Source: Flexivirga endophytica (GTDB lineage: Bacteria; Actinomycetota; Actinomycetes; Actinomycetales; Dermatophilaceae). Taken from it: a stretch of 64,000 nucleotides of DNA. Both the position numbers and the translations under genes were made by a program. Within the stretch, counting starts at the first letter, position 1, and each line of letters opens with the position of its first letter. The stretch is from assembly GCF_014640635.1 (NCBI RefSeq), contig NZ_BMHI01000003.1:248001-312000 (forward strand). Direction: 5' to 3'. Below, in pieces: positions 34,202-42,153 of this stretch. The notes under the pieces are model-generated. The model made no database searches, was not told the origin of the DNA, and saw only the letters and a program-made list of their open reading frames with translations.

Positions 34202-35242
34202 CTAGCGAGTCGTCGGATCCATGACCCACTCGGTCGATGTCTCGACGATCTCGAATCCGAGGTCGACGTTGACCGAGACCATGTGCACATTCGTCTCTGC
34301 GTTCATCGTGCGGACGAATGCCGGTCCCGGGTGATCCCGCTGGAGCTGCTGCAGATTGGCCACCTTGACCGCCATACCGAGGCGATGACCGCGGTGCTCA
34401 CGATGCACGTAGGTGCCGAGCTGGACCGCGAAATCGATCGGCGGTTCCATGGTCAGGTCACTCTGCGCGACAACGGCACCCGACTCGTCATGGACTGCCA
34501 GCGCTGACAGGTGGATTCGTCCCTGCTCTTCCTCACGGTCGTACATCCGCCGGAGCCGATCCGGGCTGACAGCCTCCGCGTCGAAGTCGATGTCGCCCGA
34601 CGGTGAGTCGACGGCCAGCAGGCGCATCAGCTCGGCCAGGCCGGGCAGGTGCACCTCCGGGACCCGGCCGGCGAACGTTTCGATCCGGTAGTCACCGACG
34701 TATCTCACCGCGGCTGACTGCGCGAGCCGGCTCAGCCGCTCCTGCGGGACCGGTAGAGCGAGATGCCGAGCGATGTCGTCCCACCCCTGCGAGAAGCCCG
34801 ACGACCGCGCGAAACGTACGAAGCCGTGCTGCTCGTCGAAGGCTCCGGGCACCAACGTCTCGGCGAAGACCTTCGTGCGACCCAGCGCCCGCGCCCGAGC
34901 GAGCCCGTGCTCGACCAGAGCACTGCCAACGCCCTTCCGGCGATGTTCCGGAGCGACATCCACGAGCGAATAGACCTTGTCGGTGTTGTCCTCCAACGGG
35001 ATGAACAACAGATTGGTGCCCAGACAGGTGCCGTCGGCGTCGAAGTAGGCATAGAGCTCCTGCGCGTCCTCGGGGTCCGGAGTGCGCATCTGAATGAGCC
35101 ACGAGGAGAAGTTGATCGGCGAGAACCACGGTAGGTCAAAGGTTTTCGCCGCAATGCCGACATCGAAGACTGCACGCATGTCACGGTCGTCGGCGGGGTC
35201 GATGAGTCGGATCACCCCAGGAACGCTAGGCATCGATGACAT
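34202..35242 (-). CDS. Tandem GNAT N-acetyltransferase
   Basis: 346 residues with two GNAT domains. The first has the acetyl-CoA pyrophosphate-binding segment VDVAPEHRRKGVGSALVEHGL near 95-115. The second has LGTYVHREHRGHRLGMAVKVANLQQL near 275-300 (R/Q-x-x-G-x-G/A type). This double-GNAT layout is common in actinobacteria, including mycothiol synthase (MshD); no MshD-specific features were recognised, so the acceptor is left open. The gene is convergent with the LysR gene (5 bp apart). Either ATG at 35242 or 35233 could be used. Confidence 0.85.
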   Translation of the reverse strand: MSSMPSVPGVIRLIDPADDRDMRAVFDVGIAAKTFDLPWFSPINFSSWLIQMRTPDPEDAQELYAYFDADGTCLGTNLLFIPLEDNTDKVYSLVDVAPEHRRKGVGSALVEHGLARARALGRTKVFAETLVPGAFDEQHGFVRFARSSGFSQGWDDIARHLALPVPQERLSRLAQSAAVRYVGDYRIETFAGRVPEVHLPGLAELMRLLAVDSPSGDIDFDAEAVSPDRLRRMYDREEEQGRIHLSALAVHDESGAVVAQSDLTMEPPIDFAVQLGTYVHREHRGHRLGMAVKVANLQQLQRDHPGPAFVRTMNAETNVHMVSVNVDLGFEIVETSTEWVMDPTTR

Positions 35243-35286
35243 GGCAGGCCACCGAATATTCAGTGGCGAAACGCCACCCCCGCGTA

Positions 35287-35302
35287 CTTACCCGTCGGTA
35301 AG
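35287..35302. promoter_or_regulatory. TetR-type palindrome upstream of the lipase gene
   Basis: CTTACC-CGTC-GGTAAG, a perfect 6+6 inverted repeat, 54 bp before the lipase start. Operators with TTACC/GGTAA arms around 4 nt are common for TetR-family regulators of lipid metabolism. No TetR gene is adjacent, so the regulator would act in trans. Confidence 0.55.
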
Positions 35303-35333
35303 GTGAGTTGGGTCACATCGTGAGCCAGATCAC
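35303..35333. promoter_or_regulatory. Two tandem Crp-like sites upstream of the lipase gene
   Basis: GTGA-N6-TCAC occurs at 35303-35316 (with A after it) and again at 35320-35333 (with A after it), 17 bp centre to centre. Both match the TGTGA-N6-TCACA core used by actinobacterial Crp/GlxR regulators. They sit between the TetR-type palindrome and the lipase ATG, close to where the promoter must lie. Confidence 0.65.
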
Positions 35334-35355
35334 ACTTCGATGAAAGCGAGCGGCA

Positions 35356-36315
35356 ATGCCCCTCCTCCGACGCATCACTCTCTCCACCGCGGCCCTCACC
35401 TGTGCGGGCCTGGCACTCTCGGGCACGGCGTCTGCAGCCACACCCGACCCCGTCGGTCCGCAACAGTCCAGCTTCTACCCAGCACTCGCGTATGGCGCCT
35501 TCCACCCGACGGCGCTCCCGTCGGGGATGAACGACTGGACGTGCAAGCCGTCCGCCGCGCACCCGAACCCGGTCGTGCTCGTGGAGGGCACCTGGGCGAA
35601 CCGCTACAACAGCTTCGCCGCACTCGCCCCCGCTCTGAAGAAACAGGGTTACTGCGTCTATGGCGAGAACCTCGGTGCCAGCGGTGCCATCATCAGCAAG
35701 TTCCCCGGTGTTTATCTGACCGGCCCGGTGAAGGACTCGGCGCAGCAGTTGGGCCAGGAGGTCGACAAGGTGCTCGCGGCGACCGGCGCGAAGAAGGTTG
35801 ACCTGGTCGGGTGGTCACAGGGCGGCATCGTCGCGCGCGGTTACCTGAAGTTCTACGGCGGCGCCAACGCCGCGAATCCGGCCGCCAACAAGGTCGACAA
35901 CGTCATCACGTATGGCGCAACGAACCACGGCACCACTCTGTCCGGACTCGCCACACTGGCAAAGGTTTTCGGGCTCAACCCGATCGTTCCCAGCACCCTG
36001 GGTCAGGCTGCCGTGGACCAGGAGATCGGGTCGGCATACCTGACCGAGCTCAATGCCGGCGGCGACACCATGCCCGGCATCGACTACACGATCATCGGCA
36101 GCAAGTATGACGAGGTGTCCACGCCATACACGCGGACGTTCCTCAGCGCCGGACCCGGCGCGACCGTGCACAACATCACCTTGCAGGACGGCTGCGGCAT
36201 CGACTTCAGCGACCACCTGCAGCTGGCGTACTCACCGCGCATCATCGGCCTGACGGAGCGCGCACTGGGCTCGAACGTCTCCGTGCCATGCACCTTCCGC
36301 ACAGCCCTCGGCTGA
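35356..36315 (+). CDS. Secreted triacylglycerol lipase/esterase (EstA/Lipase_2 type)
   Basis: 319 residues with a Sec signal (MPLLRRITLSTAALTCAGLALSG in pieces; cleavage near TASAA). The catalytic core has NPVVLVEGTWANRYNSFAAL (oxyanion strand), VDLVGWSQGGIVARGYL (nucleophile Ser in GWSQG), YTIIGSKYDEVSTPY (acid) and CGIDFSDHLQLAYSP (His). Cysteines in DWTCKPS, GYCVYG, DGCGI and PCTF suggest disulphides, typical for secreted lipases of this family. It would hydrolyse lipid esters outside the cell. Upstream sequence carries Crp-like sites and a TetR-type palindrome, suggesting carbon-source and fatty-acid control. Confidence 0.88.
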   Translation: MPLLRRITLSTAALTCAGLALSGTASAATPDPVGPQQSSFYPALAYGAFHPTALPSGMNDWTCKPSAAHPNPVVLVEGTWANRYNSFAALAPALKKQGYCVYGENLGASGAIISKFPGVYLTGPVKDSAQQLGQEVDKVLAATGAKKVDLVGWSQGGIVARGYLKFYGGANAANPAANKVDNVITYGATNHGTTLSGLATLAKVFGLNPIVPSTLGQAAVDQEIGSAYLTELNAGGDTMPGIDYTIIGSKYDEVSTPYTRTFLSAGPGATVHNITLQDGCGIDFSDHLQLAYSPRIIGLTERALGSNVSVPCTFRTALG

Positions 36316-36332
36316 CCTCCGGAGCACATCGA

Positions 36333-36363
36333 AACGCCCACGACCGCAATGGTCGTGGGCGTT
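36333..36363. terminator. Hairpin terminator after the lipase gene
   Basis: AACGCCCACGACC and GGTCGTGGGCGTT form a perfect 13-bp stem around a 5-nt loop, followed by CTGTGT. It lies between the lipase gene and the opposing small acidic gene and can act on both. Confidence 0.85.
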
Positions 36364-36368
36364 CTGTG

Positions 36369-36644
36369 TCATTCGCCGCTCGAGCGGAGCTCGTCCAGCC
36401 ACCCCTCGTGATCCTTCGCGAGGGCGGTGAACCGCTTCGCCAGCGCACGTGCGACGGCTCCGGTCTGGTCGTCGATCGTGTCCACCGTCACGTGCACCAG
36501 CCAGTCCACGTCCTCGGCATCGTCCTCGCCGGCAAGCGCCTCGGAAAGGACTCGCACTGAGGCGAATTCGTCGTTTTCGGAGAGTTGGTCCGCGACCTCC
36601 TCCGCGCTGTCGCGCTCCTGAAAGACCATGAGGTACTCGATCAC
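36369..36644 (-). CDS. Small acidic protein, possibly RraB-like
   Basis: 91 residues from the GTG at 36644 (MIEYLMVFQERDSAEEVADQ...). It is acidic, with no signal or membrane segment, and has a predicted alpha/beta pattern: a first strand, a helix with DSAEEVADQLSEN, two strands (FASVRVLS, WLVHVTVDT), a helix, and a final DHEGWLDEL. The order of elements and the closing Y/H-x-GW segment recall the RraB (RNase E inhibitor) fold, but similarity is faint. It lies 20 bp downstream of hspR, so it may be read as the last cistron of the dnaK operon. Confidence 0.55.
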   Translation of the reverse strand: MIEYLMVFQERDSAEEVADQLSENDEFASVRVLSEALAGEDDAEDVDWLVHVTVDTIDDQTGAVARALAKRFTALAKDHEGWLDELRSSGE

Positions 36645-36664
36645 GGGCACCACTGTGCCAGAGG

Positions 36665-37117
36665 TCAGCGCTTGCGCCATACGACCAGGGCGCGCTCGGC
36701 ACGCACCGGTGTGACCCGCTCGCCAGGGCGCAACGGGGTGATCTGCCCGTCCGGCGCCGCAGCGAAGACCCGGCCCATACCCTTACTCCGCTCCCGGGAG
36801 AGCTCGTCGGACAGCTCACGGACACGGGACCGCAGCGCGTCCAGCTGGTCCTCCAACTCCAGGATCCGGCGGATGCCGGCGAGCGATACGCCCTCGTCCT
36901 GGGAGAGCCGCTGCACCTCGCGCAGCATGTCGAGGTCGCGCATCGAGTAGCGACGCCCGCCGCCCCGCGTGCGGGACGGCGTGACGATGCCCAATCGGTC
37001 GTACTGGCGCAGCGTTTGCGCGTGTATGCCAGCCAGCTGCGCCGCCGCGGAGATCGCGTAGATCGGCGCATCCTCCGGCGGCGGCGAGGCACCACGCCAG
37101 GACGACCGGACCATCAC
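36665..37117 (-). CDS. hspR: Heat-shock repressor HspR (MerR family)
   Basis: 150 residues. A MerR-type HTH (APIYAISAAAQLAGIHAQTLRQYDRLGIVTPSRTRGGGRRYS, spread over residues about 18-58) is followed by a coiled-coil (LSQDEGVSLAGIRRILELEDQLDALRSRVRELSDEL, in pieces). The GIHAQTLRQYDRLG and GGGRRYS segments are diagnostic for HspR. It represses dnaK and clpB by binding HAIR sites with DnaK as co-repressor in Streptomyces and mycobacteria. It is the fourth gene of the dnaK operon and overlaps dnaJ by 4 nt, closing an autoregulatory loop. Confidence 0.95.
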   Translation of the reverse strand: MMVRSSWRGASPPPEDAPIYAISAAAQLAGIHAQTLRQYDRLGIVTPSRTRGGGRRYSMRDLDMLREVQRLSQDEGVSLAGIRRILELEDQLDALRSRVRELSDELSRERSKGMGRVFAAAPDGQITPLRPGERVTPVRAERALVVWRKR

Positions 37118-38127
37118 TGAGCGGCTTTCGCGTTCAGCTCGGCACGGGGGTCGTGGCCGTCGGCATGATCCTGCTCCGCGATGGTCTCGACGGCCTGCTT
37201 GGCCTCCTTGCTCAGCTTCTCCGGGACGACCACCTGCACCGTGGCGATGAGGTCTCCGACACCGCTCTTGGCCTGGATGCCCTGGCCCTTGACGCGCAGC
37301 TTGCGTCCGGACGGCGTGCCAGGCTTGATCTTGACCTTCACGCTCTTGCCGCTGAGGGTCGGCACCGCCACGGTGGCGCCCAGCGCGGCTTCGGCGAAAG
37401 TGACCGGAAGGTCGAGCGTCAGGTTGTTGCCATCACGGTGGAAGACCGGGTGCGGCTGGACGGTGATGTGCAGCAGCAGATCGCCCGGCTGTCCGCCGTT
37501 GGCGCTGGGGCGGCCCTTGCCGCGCAGCCGGATCGTCTGACCGTCCTTGACCCCGGCAGGGATTCGCGTCTTGATCGTCTGGCCGTCGGCCGCCTGCAGC
37601 GAGACGGTCTCACCGGCCGCGGCGTCGCGGAAGCTCAGCGAGGTGCGTGCCTCGAGGTCGGCGCCCTTACGAGGGCCGGACTGGTAGCCGCCGTATGGCG
37701 ACCCGTAGCCGCCACCTCCACCACCGAAGTGGCCGAGGATGTCGTCCAGGTTGATCTGCTCACCGCCGCCACCGGTGGAGAAGCGGACGTTCTGGCCGCC
37801 GCCACCGCCGAACATCGAACCGAACAGGTCCTCGAAGCCGCCGGCGCCGCCACCGCCGCCCGGGCCGCCCGCGGTGAAGCGAGCGCCACCGCCGACCATC
37901 TGACGCAGTTGGTCGTACTCCTGACGCTTCGCCGGGTCAGCAAGGACGGAGTTGGCCTCACCGATGTCCTTGAACTTCTGCTCCGCCGCGGCGTCCCCGG
38001 GGTTCTGGTCCGGGTGCCACTTGCGGGCGAGCTTTCGGTAGGCCTTCTTGATCTCGTCGTCGGTCGCCTCCTGGGAGACGCCGAGGATCTTGTAGAAGTC
38101 CTTCTCGAGCCAATCCTGACTAGCCAT
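37114..38127 (-). CDS. dnaJ: DnaJ-type co-chaperone lacking the zinc-finger domain
   Basis: 337 residues. The J domain (about 8-75) has the essential HPD in KWHPDQNPGD. A very glycine-rich linker (about 85-150, several GGGGG runs) and the two C-terminal substrate-binding beta domains follow (ETVSLQAADGQTIKTRIPAGVKDGQ; PVTFAEAALGATVAVPTL). No CxxCxGxG repeats and no cysteine at all are present, so it is a class B (CbpA/DnaJB-like) J protein although it sits in the dnaK operon. The ATG at 38127 has GGAG in front. It is separated from grpE by an 81-bp gap with a strong hairpin. Confidence 0.93.
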   Translation of the reverse strand: MASQDWLEKDFYKILGVSQEATDDEIKKAYRKLARKWHPDQNPGDAAAEQKFKDIGEANSVLADPAKRQEYDQLRQMVGGGARFTAGGPGGGGGAGGFEDLFGSMFGGGGGQNVRFSTGGGGEQINLDDILGHFGGGGGGYGSPYGGYQSGPRKGADLEARTSLSFRDAAAGETVSLQAADGQTIKTRIPAGVKDGQTIRLRGKGRPSANGGQPGDLLLHITVQPHPVFHRDGNNLTLDLPVTFAEAALGATVAVPTLSGKSVKVKIKPGTPSGRKLRVKGQGIQAKSGVGDLIATVQVVVPEKLSKEAKQAVETIAEQDHADGHDPRAELNAKAAQ

Positions 38128-38155
38128 CAATCACTCCAGTACGTCGAATGCTGCT

Positions 38156-38192
38156 CACCGAGCGGGGATTCGTGATGAATCCCCGCTCGGTG
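38156..38192 (-). promoter_or_regulatory. Strong hairpin inside the dnaK operon (grpE-dnaJ gap)
   Basis: CACCGAGCGGGGATT and AATCCCCGCTCGGTG are perfect 15-bp inverted arms around a 7-nt loop. It lies in the only sizeable gap of the operon and no T tract follows. It may reduce read-through into dnaJ-hspR, or protect the 3' end of a dnaK-grpE mRNA after processing. Confidence 0.7.
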
Positions 38193-38208
38193 GGCGACAT
38201 GGGCTTCA

Positions 38209-38883
38209 TCAGGACGGGTCGGCGACCGCGACGCGGGCGGGGCGAACCATGCGGTCGCCCAGCCGGTAACCCGGCTGCATGACCTGCACGATGGTGGTGC
38301 CTTCCGCGTCCTCCGGCACCTCGGCCTCGATGTGCATCAGGGCCTCGTGGTGCGTCGGGTCGAACGGCTCTCCGACAGCGCCGAAAGCGGCCAACCCCAG
38401 CTTGGTGAGCGTCGCTTCGAGCTTGTCGGCGATCTTCTCGAAGGGCGAACCTTCGAGATCGCCGTGCTCCCTCGCCAGGTAGATGTCGTCGAGCACCGGA
38501 AGCAGCGACTCCAGCACACGTGCCGTGGTCGCGTCCTTCTGCGCCTCTCGGTCACGCTCGACGCGCTTCTTGTAGTTGAAGTACTCCGCCTGGGTGCGCT
38601 GCAGAGCGTCGAGGCGCTCCGCCGCGAGCACGGTGTCGGGGTGCTCACCGGCCTCGCCCGCCACGTCGTCGGCAGTTGCCGACTCCCCGGTCGCCTGACC
38701 GTCGGCATTCTCAGCGGCGGTCTCGTCCGTCACCTTGTCCTCCGATGTCGCTCGCACGTCACCGTTCTCGTCGATCCGACGTTTGTCACGGATCACCGGC
38801 CCGGTCTGGTCCTCTTCCTCCGGCCGCCGGCCGGACTCCGCCGAAGCGGCGTCCGACCGCGCACCCTTGGTCGGATCTGTCAC
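38209..38883 (-). CDS. grpE: Nucleotide exchange factor GrpE
   Basis: 224 residues. The first 85 are a long disordered, acidic stretch rich in E, D, A and T. The coiled coil ([25 protein letters not shown]) and the beta-wing domain ([60 protein letters not shown] in pieces) are standard GrpE. It releases ADP from DnaK. The GTG start overlaps the dnaK stop by 4 nt (GTGA). Confidence 0.96.
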   Translation of the reverse strand: MTDPTKGARSDAASAESGRRPEEEDQTGPVIRDKRRIDENGDVRATSEDKVTDETAAENADGQATGESATADDVAGEAGEHPDTVLAAERLDALQRTQAEYFNYKKRVERDREAQKDATTARVLESLLPVLDDIYLAREHGDLEGSPFEKIADKLEATLTKLGLAAFGAVGEPFDPTHHEALMHIEAEVPEDAEGTTIVQVMQPGYRLGDRMVRPARVAVADPS

Positions 38884-40781
38884 TTCTGGTCACCCTCGTC
38901 ATCGACGACCTCGGCGTCGACCACGTCGTCATCGCTGCTCGCCTGCGACGAGTCGGCGCCGTCACCGGCACCGGCTCCAGCACCTGCGGCGTCACCCGTC
39001 GGGGCTTCGCCACCGGACTGCTGCTCGGCGGCATACAGGGCCGCGCCCATCTTCTGCGAGGTCTCGTTGACCTTGGTGGTCTTGGCGGAGATGTCCTCGG
39101 CAGAGGAGTTTTCGTCCTTGAGCGCGTCCTTCAGCTCGGTCAGCGCAGACTCGACCTCGGACTTGGAGTCGGCCGGGACCTTGTCGCCGTTGTCGGCCAG
39201 GAACTTCTCGGTCGAGTAGACCAGCTGCTCCGCGGTGTTGCGGGCCTCGGTCTCCTCGCGCCGCTTCTTGTCCTCGGCTGCGTGCTCCTCGGCGTCCTTG
39301 ACCATCCGGTCGATGTCTTCCTTCGGCAGCGCGGAGCCACCGGAGATCGTCATCGACTGCTCCTTGTTGGTGCCGCGGTCCTTGGCGGACACGTGCACGA
39401 TGCCGTTGGCGTCGATGTCGAAGGTAACCTCGATCTGCGGCACGCCGCGCGGCGCCGGCGCGATGCCGGACAGCTCGAAGTTGCCGAGCGGCTTGTTGTC
39501 CTTGGCCAGCTCACGCTCACCCTGGAACACCTGGATCTCGACCGACGGCTGGTTGTCCTCGGCAGTGGAGAACACCTCCGAGCGCTTGGTCGGGATCGCG
39601 GTGTTGCGCTCGATCAGCTTGGTGAACAGCCCACCCTTGGTCTCGATGCCGAGCGACAGGGGCGTGACGTCGATGAGCAGCACGTCCTTGCGCTCGCCCT
39701 TCAGCACACCGGCCTGCAGCGCGGCACCGACGGCGACGACCTCGTCCGGGTTGACGCCTTTGTTGGGCTCCTTGCCGGTGAGATCCTTCACGACCTGGGT
39801 GACGGCCGGCATACGGGTCGAACCACCAACGAGGACAACGTGATCGATGTCGCTCACGGTGACGCCGGCGTCCTTCATGACCTGCTCGAACGGAGCCTTC
39901 GTGCGCTGCAGGAGGTCCTTGGTGAGGTCCTCGAACATCGCACGGGTAATGGATTCGTCCAGGTGGATCGGACCGTTCTCCCCCATCGAGAGATACTGCA
40001 GGCTGACGTTGGTCGACGTCGCGCCGGACAGCTCCTTCTTGGCCTGCTCAGCGGCGTCCTGCAGACGCTGCATGGCGATCTTGTCCTTGGACAGGTCGAC
40101 ACCGGTCTGGTTCTTGACCTGCTGCACGAGGTGGTTGACCACGCGCTGATCCCAGTCGTCACCACCGAGCTTGTTGTCACCGCTGGTCGCGCGGACCTGG
40201 ATGGTGGAGAAGCCGTCCTCCGGGTCCTTGCCGACCTCGAGGAGGGACACGTCGAAGGTGCCGCCACCAAGGTCGAAGACCAGGATGAGCTCGTCCTCCT
40301 TGCCCTTGTCCAGGCCGTAGGCGAGCGCCGCGGCGGTCGGCTCGTTGATGATGCGCAGCACGTTGAGGCCCGCGATCTCGCCGGCCTCCTTGGTGGCCTG
40401 ACGCTCGGCGTCGTCGAAGTATGCCGGCACGGTGATGACCGCGTCGGTCACGTCCTCACCGAGGTAGGACTCGGCGTCGCGCTTCAGCTTCTGCAGAATG
40501 CGGGCCGAGATCTCCTGCGGGGTGTATTTCTTGCCGTCGACCTCGGTGCTCCAGTCGGTGCCCATGTGGCGCTTGACCGAGCGAACCGTGCGGTCGACGT
40601 TGGTGACGGCCTGGCGCTTGGCGATGTCGCCGGCAAGCACGTCACCGTTCTTGGCGAACGCCACGACCGACGGCGTGGTGCGACCACCCTCGGCGTTGGC
40701 GATGATCTCCGGGTCGTTGCCCTCCAGGACCGCGACCGCGGAGTTGGTGGTGCCGAGGTCGATACCTACCGCACGTCCCAT
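38880..40781 (-). CDS. dnaK: Chaperone DnaK (Hsp70)
   Basis: 633 residues. The ATPase domain starts [20 protein letters not shown] and contains [14 protein letters not shown] and [16 protein letters not shown]; the substrate-binding domain has [23 protein letters not shown] and a lid helix region, then an acidic tail with [13 protein letters not shown]. It is the first gene of the operon dnaK-grpE-dnaJ-hspR. Two HAIR repeats lie 84 and 143 bp upstream of the ATG, so transcription is under HspR control with DnaK itself as the co-repressor (known in relatives). Confidence 0.98.
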   Translation of the reverse strand: MGRAVGIDLGTTNSAVAVLEGNDPEIIANAEGGRTTPSVVAFAKNGDVLAGDIAKRQAVTNVDRTVRSVKRHMGTDWSTEVDGKKYTPQEISARILQKLKRDAESYLGEDVTDAVITVPAYFDDAERQATKEAGEIAGLNVLRIINEPTAAALAYGLDKGKEDELILVFDLGGGTFDVSLLEVGKDPEDGFSTIQVRATSGDNKLGGDDWDQRVVNHLVQQVKNQTGVDLSKDKIAMQRLQDAAEQAKKELSGATSTNVSLQYLSMGENGPIHLDESITRAMFEDLTKDLLQRTKAPFEQVMKDAGVTVSDIDHVVLVGGSTRMPAVTQVVKDLTGKEPNKGVNPDEVVAVGAALQAGVLKGERKDVLLIDVTPLSLGIETKGGLFTKLIERNTAIPTKRSEVFSTAEDNQPSVEIQVFQGERELAKDNKPLGNFELSGIAPAPRGVPQIEVTFDIDANGIVHVSAKDRGTNKEQSMTISGGSALPKEDIDRMVKDAEEHAAEDKKRREETEARNTAEQLVYSTEKFLADNGDKVPADSKSEVESALTELKDALKDENSSAEDISAKTTKVNETSQKMGAALYAAEQQSGGEAPTGDAAGAGAGAGDGADSSQASSDDDVVDAEVVDDEGDQK

Positions 40782-40864
40782 GTCTGTGTTCTCCCTTGAC
40801 TATCGATGTTGGTCTGTCATGTCTCGTCGCCGGACGCAGAGAAGCCCCGCGTCATACGTGCGAA

Positions 40865-40885
40865 GTTGACTGTGTCCGACTCAAC
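40865..40885. promoter_or_regulatory. HAIR operator 1 upstream of dnaK
   Basis: GTTGACT-N7-ACTCAAC, one mismatch between the arms, matching the HspR consensus CTTGAGT-N7-ACTCAAG closely. It lies 84 bp upstream of the dnaK start. Confidence 0.88.
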
Positions 40886-40923
40886 TCCGGCGGGCCTGGT
40901 CGTGTCAAACCGAAGGCTCCAAA

Positions 40924-40944
40924 GTTGCGCTCATCAGACTCAAC
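40924..40944. promoter_or_regulatory. HAIR operator 2 upstream of dnaK
   Basis: GTTGCGC-N7-ACTCAAC, within the longer symmetry AAAGTTG / CAACTTT. The left arm deviates at two positions from the HAIR consensus. Centres of the two sites are 59 bp apart, so looping or cooperative HspR binding is possible. Confidence 0.8.
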
Positions 40945-41000
40945 TTTCGACCTGCTCGAATGATTCCCAGGTCCGGCGACTTTCTTCGTGCCCACCGACT

Positions 41001-41579
41001 TCAGGCCTCGGCGAGCCGGTCGACCAGGAGGTCGACCCTGCGCCCGGCATCCTCCACCGGCAGACGTGCCGCGCGGGTCAGGGTGGCCAGCCCGTGCAGC
41101 GCCGCCCAGAACGTCTCGGTGAACAGCCCCGGAGCAACGCCCTTGCCGGCGACCTCCCCGAGGGTCTCCAGCAACGCGGCGAAGGCGTCCTTCAACGGCG
41201 CCGGGGTCCCCTCGTCCGCGAAGGCCAGCCCGCCGTCGAGTTGGAACATCGCGTCGTAGACCGCCGGGTTGCGCTGCGCGAAGTCGAGGTAGGCGCGGGC
41301 GAGTGCGGCGACCCGCTCGCGAGGTTTCGTCACGCCGGACGTCGCGGCACGCACTGCCGCGGCGACCTCGCTCGCGCCCTCGAGCGCGACGGCGCCGATG
41401 ATCTCGCGCTTGCCGCGGAAGTGGCTGTAGAGGACGGGCTGGCTGTATTCGATGCGTTCGGCCAGACGGCGCGTGGTCACCGCATCCCAGCCCTGCTGCT
41501 CGGCCAACTCGCGCGCCGTCGCCACGATGAGCGATTCGCGCGCGGCTCGCTCGCGTTCCTTCCGACTCCGTACCGACAT
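41001..41579 (-). CDS. TetR-family repressor
   Basis: 192 residues. The HTH (about 12-58) reads LIVATARELAEQQGWDAVTTRRLAERIEYSQPVLYSHFRGKREII, a textbook TetR domain. The ligand domain has a TetR_C_13/WHG-like region (VYDAMFQLDGGLAF, FWAALHGLATLTRAARLP). It is divergent from the DUF1772 gene. The 99-bp spacer holds three CTAGCNNNGCTAG-type palindromes, which it presumably binds to repress both genes. Ligand is unknown. Confidence 0.93.
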   Translation of the reverse strand: MSVRSRKERERAARESLIVATARELAEQQGWDAVTTRRLAERIEYSQPVLYSHFRGKREIIGAVALEGASEVAAAVRAATSGVTKPRERVAALARAYLDFAQRNPAVYDAMFQLDGGLAFADEGTPAPLKDAFAALLETLGEVAGKGVAPGLFTETFWAALHGLATLTRAARLPVEDAGRRVDLLVDRLAEA

Positions 41580-41588
41580 GGCTGAATT

Positions 41589-41653
41589 CTAGCATCGCTA
41601 GACAAGCGAGCGATAGCACTGCTAGCGTCTTATACAAGATCTAGCACCGCTAG
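41589..41653. promoter_or_regulatory. Three TetR operator palindromes
   Basis: CTAGCATCGCTAG (41589-41601), ATAGCACTGCTAG (41612-41624) and CTAGCACCGCTAG (41641-41653) share the form CTAGCNNNGCTAG. Centres are 23 and 29 bp apart. They fill the spacer between the divergent TetR and DUF1772 genes and overlap the likely promoters of both. Confidence 0.85.
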
Positions 41654-41678
41654 ACCACCGCATCCGAAAGGCTCTTCC

Positions 41679-42125
41679 ATGCTCAACGCGCTCAAGGTCT
41701 TCACCACTGTGGAAGTCGGCATCATGGTGGGAGTCGAGTTCGCCGTCGCCGTGATCCTGAACCGGATCTTCAAGGCCCTGCCCGGCGACAGTGGCCAACT
41801 CGGACGCGCTCACGGAGGGCGGATGCTCGGCGCGGTGATGCCGTTCTGGTACATCGGCTCGGTGGTCCTCGCCACCGCGTGGGCCATCACCGGGTGGGGC
41901 GACCACGGCGCCGGGCTCGTGGTCGCCGGCATCGCGCTCCTCGTCGTCAGCGTGCTCATGTCGATCCTGCTGCTCGTGCCGATCAACAACCGGAGCAAGA
42001 CATGGACTCCGGAGAACCGGCCCGAGGACTGGCAGGACCAGTCCGACCGATGGGACCGCTACCACTACGTCCGTGTCGCCGTCATCGTCGCCGCCTTCGC
42101 CCTGCTGGTCACTGCCCTCGTCTGA
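41679..42125 (+). CDS. DUF1772-family membrane protein
   Basis: 148 residues with four predicted helices (about 12-32, 48-70, 76-98, 128-147). The polar loop VPINNRSKTWTPENRPEDWQDQSDRWDRYHYVR is the family signature (N-N-x-x-x-x-W then RWDRxHxxR, in pieces). The family includes fungal anthrone oxygenase-like proteins; in bacteria it usually sits beside TetR regulators. The divergent TetR gene and three shared operators suggest induction by a small molecule. Function is unproven. Confidence 0.85.
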   Translation: MLNALKVFTTVEVGIMVGVEFAVAVILNRIFKALPGDSGQLGRAHGGRMLGAVMPFWYIGSVVLATAWAITGWGDHGAGLVVAGIALLVVSVLMSILLLVPINNRSKTWTPENRPEDWQDQSDRWDRYHYVRVAVIVAAFALLVTALV

Positions 42126-42153
42126 ATTCGGACGGGACACACCAGGGCAGACG

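Noticed and set aside
38676-40799. 707-codon plus-strand frame opposite dnaK and grpE
   Set aside because: Antisense shadow of dnaK, a known artefact in GC-rich genomes; residues are Leu/Gly/Arg/Val biased with no motif.
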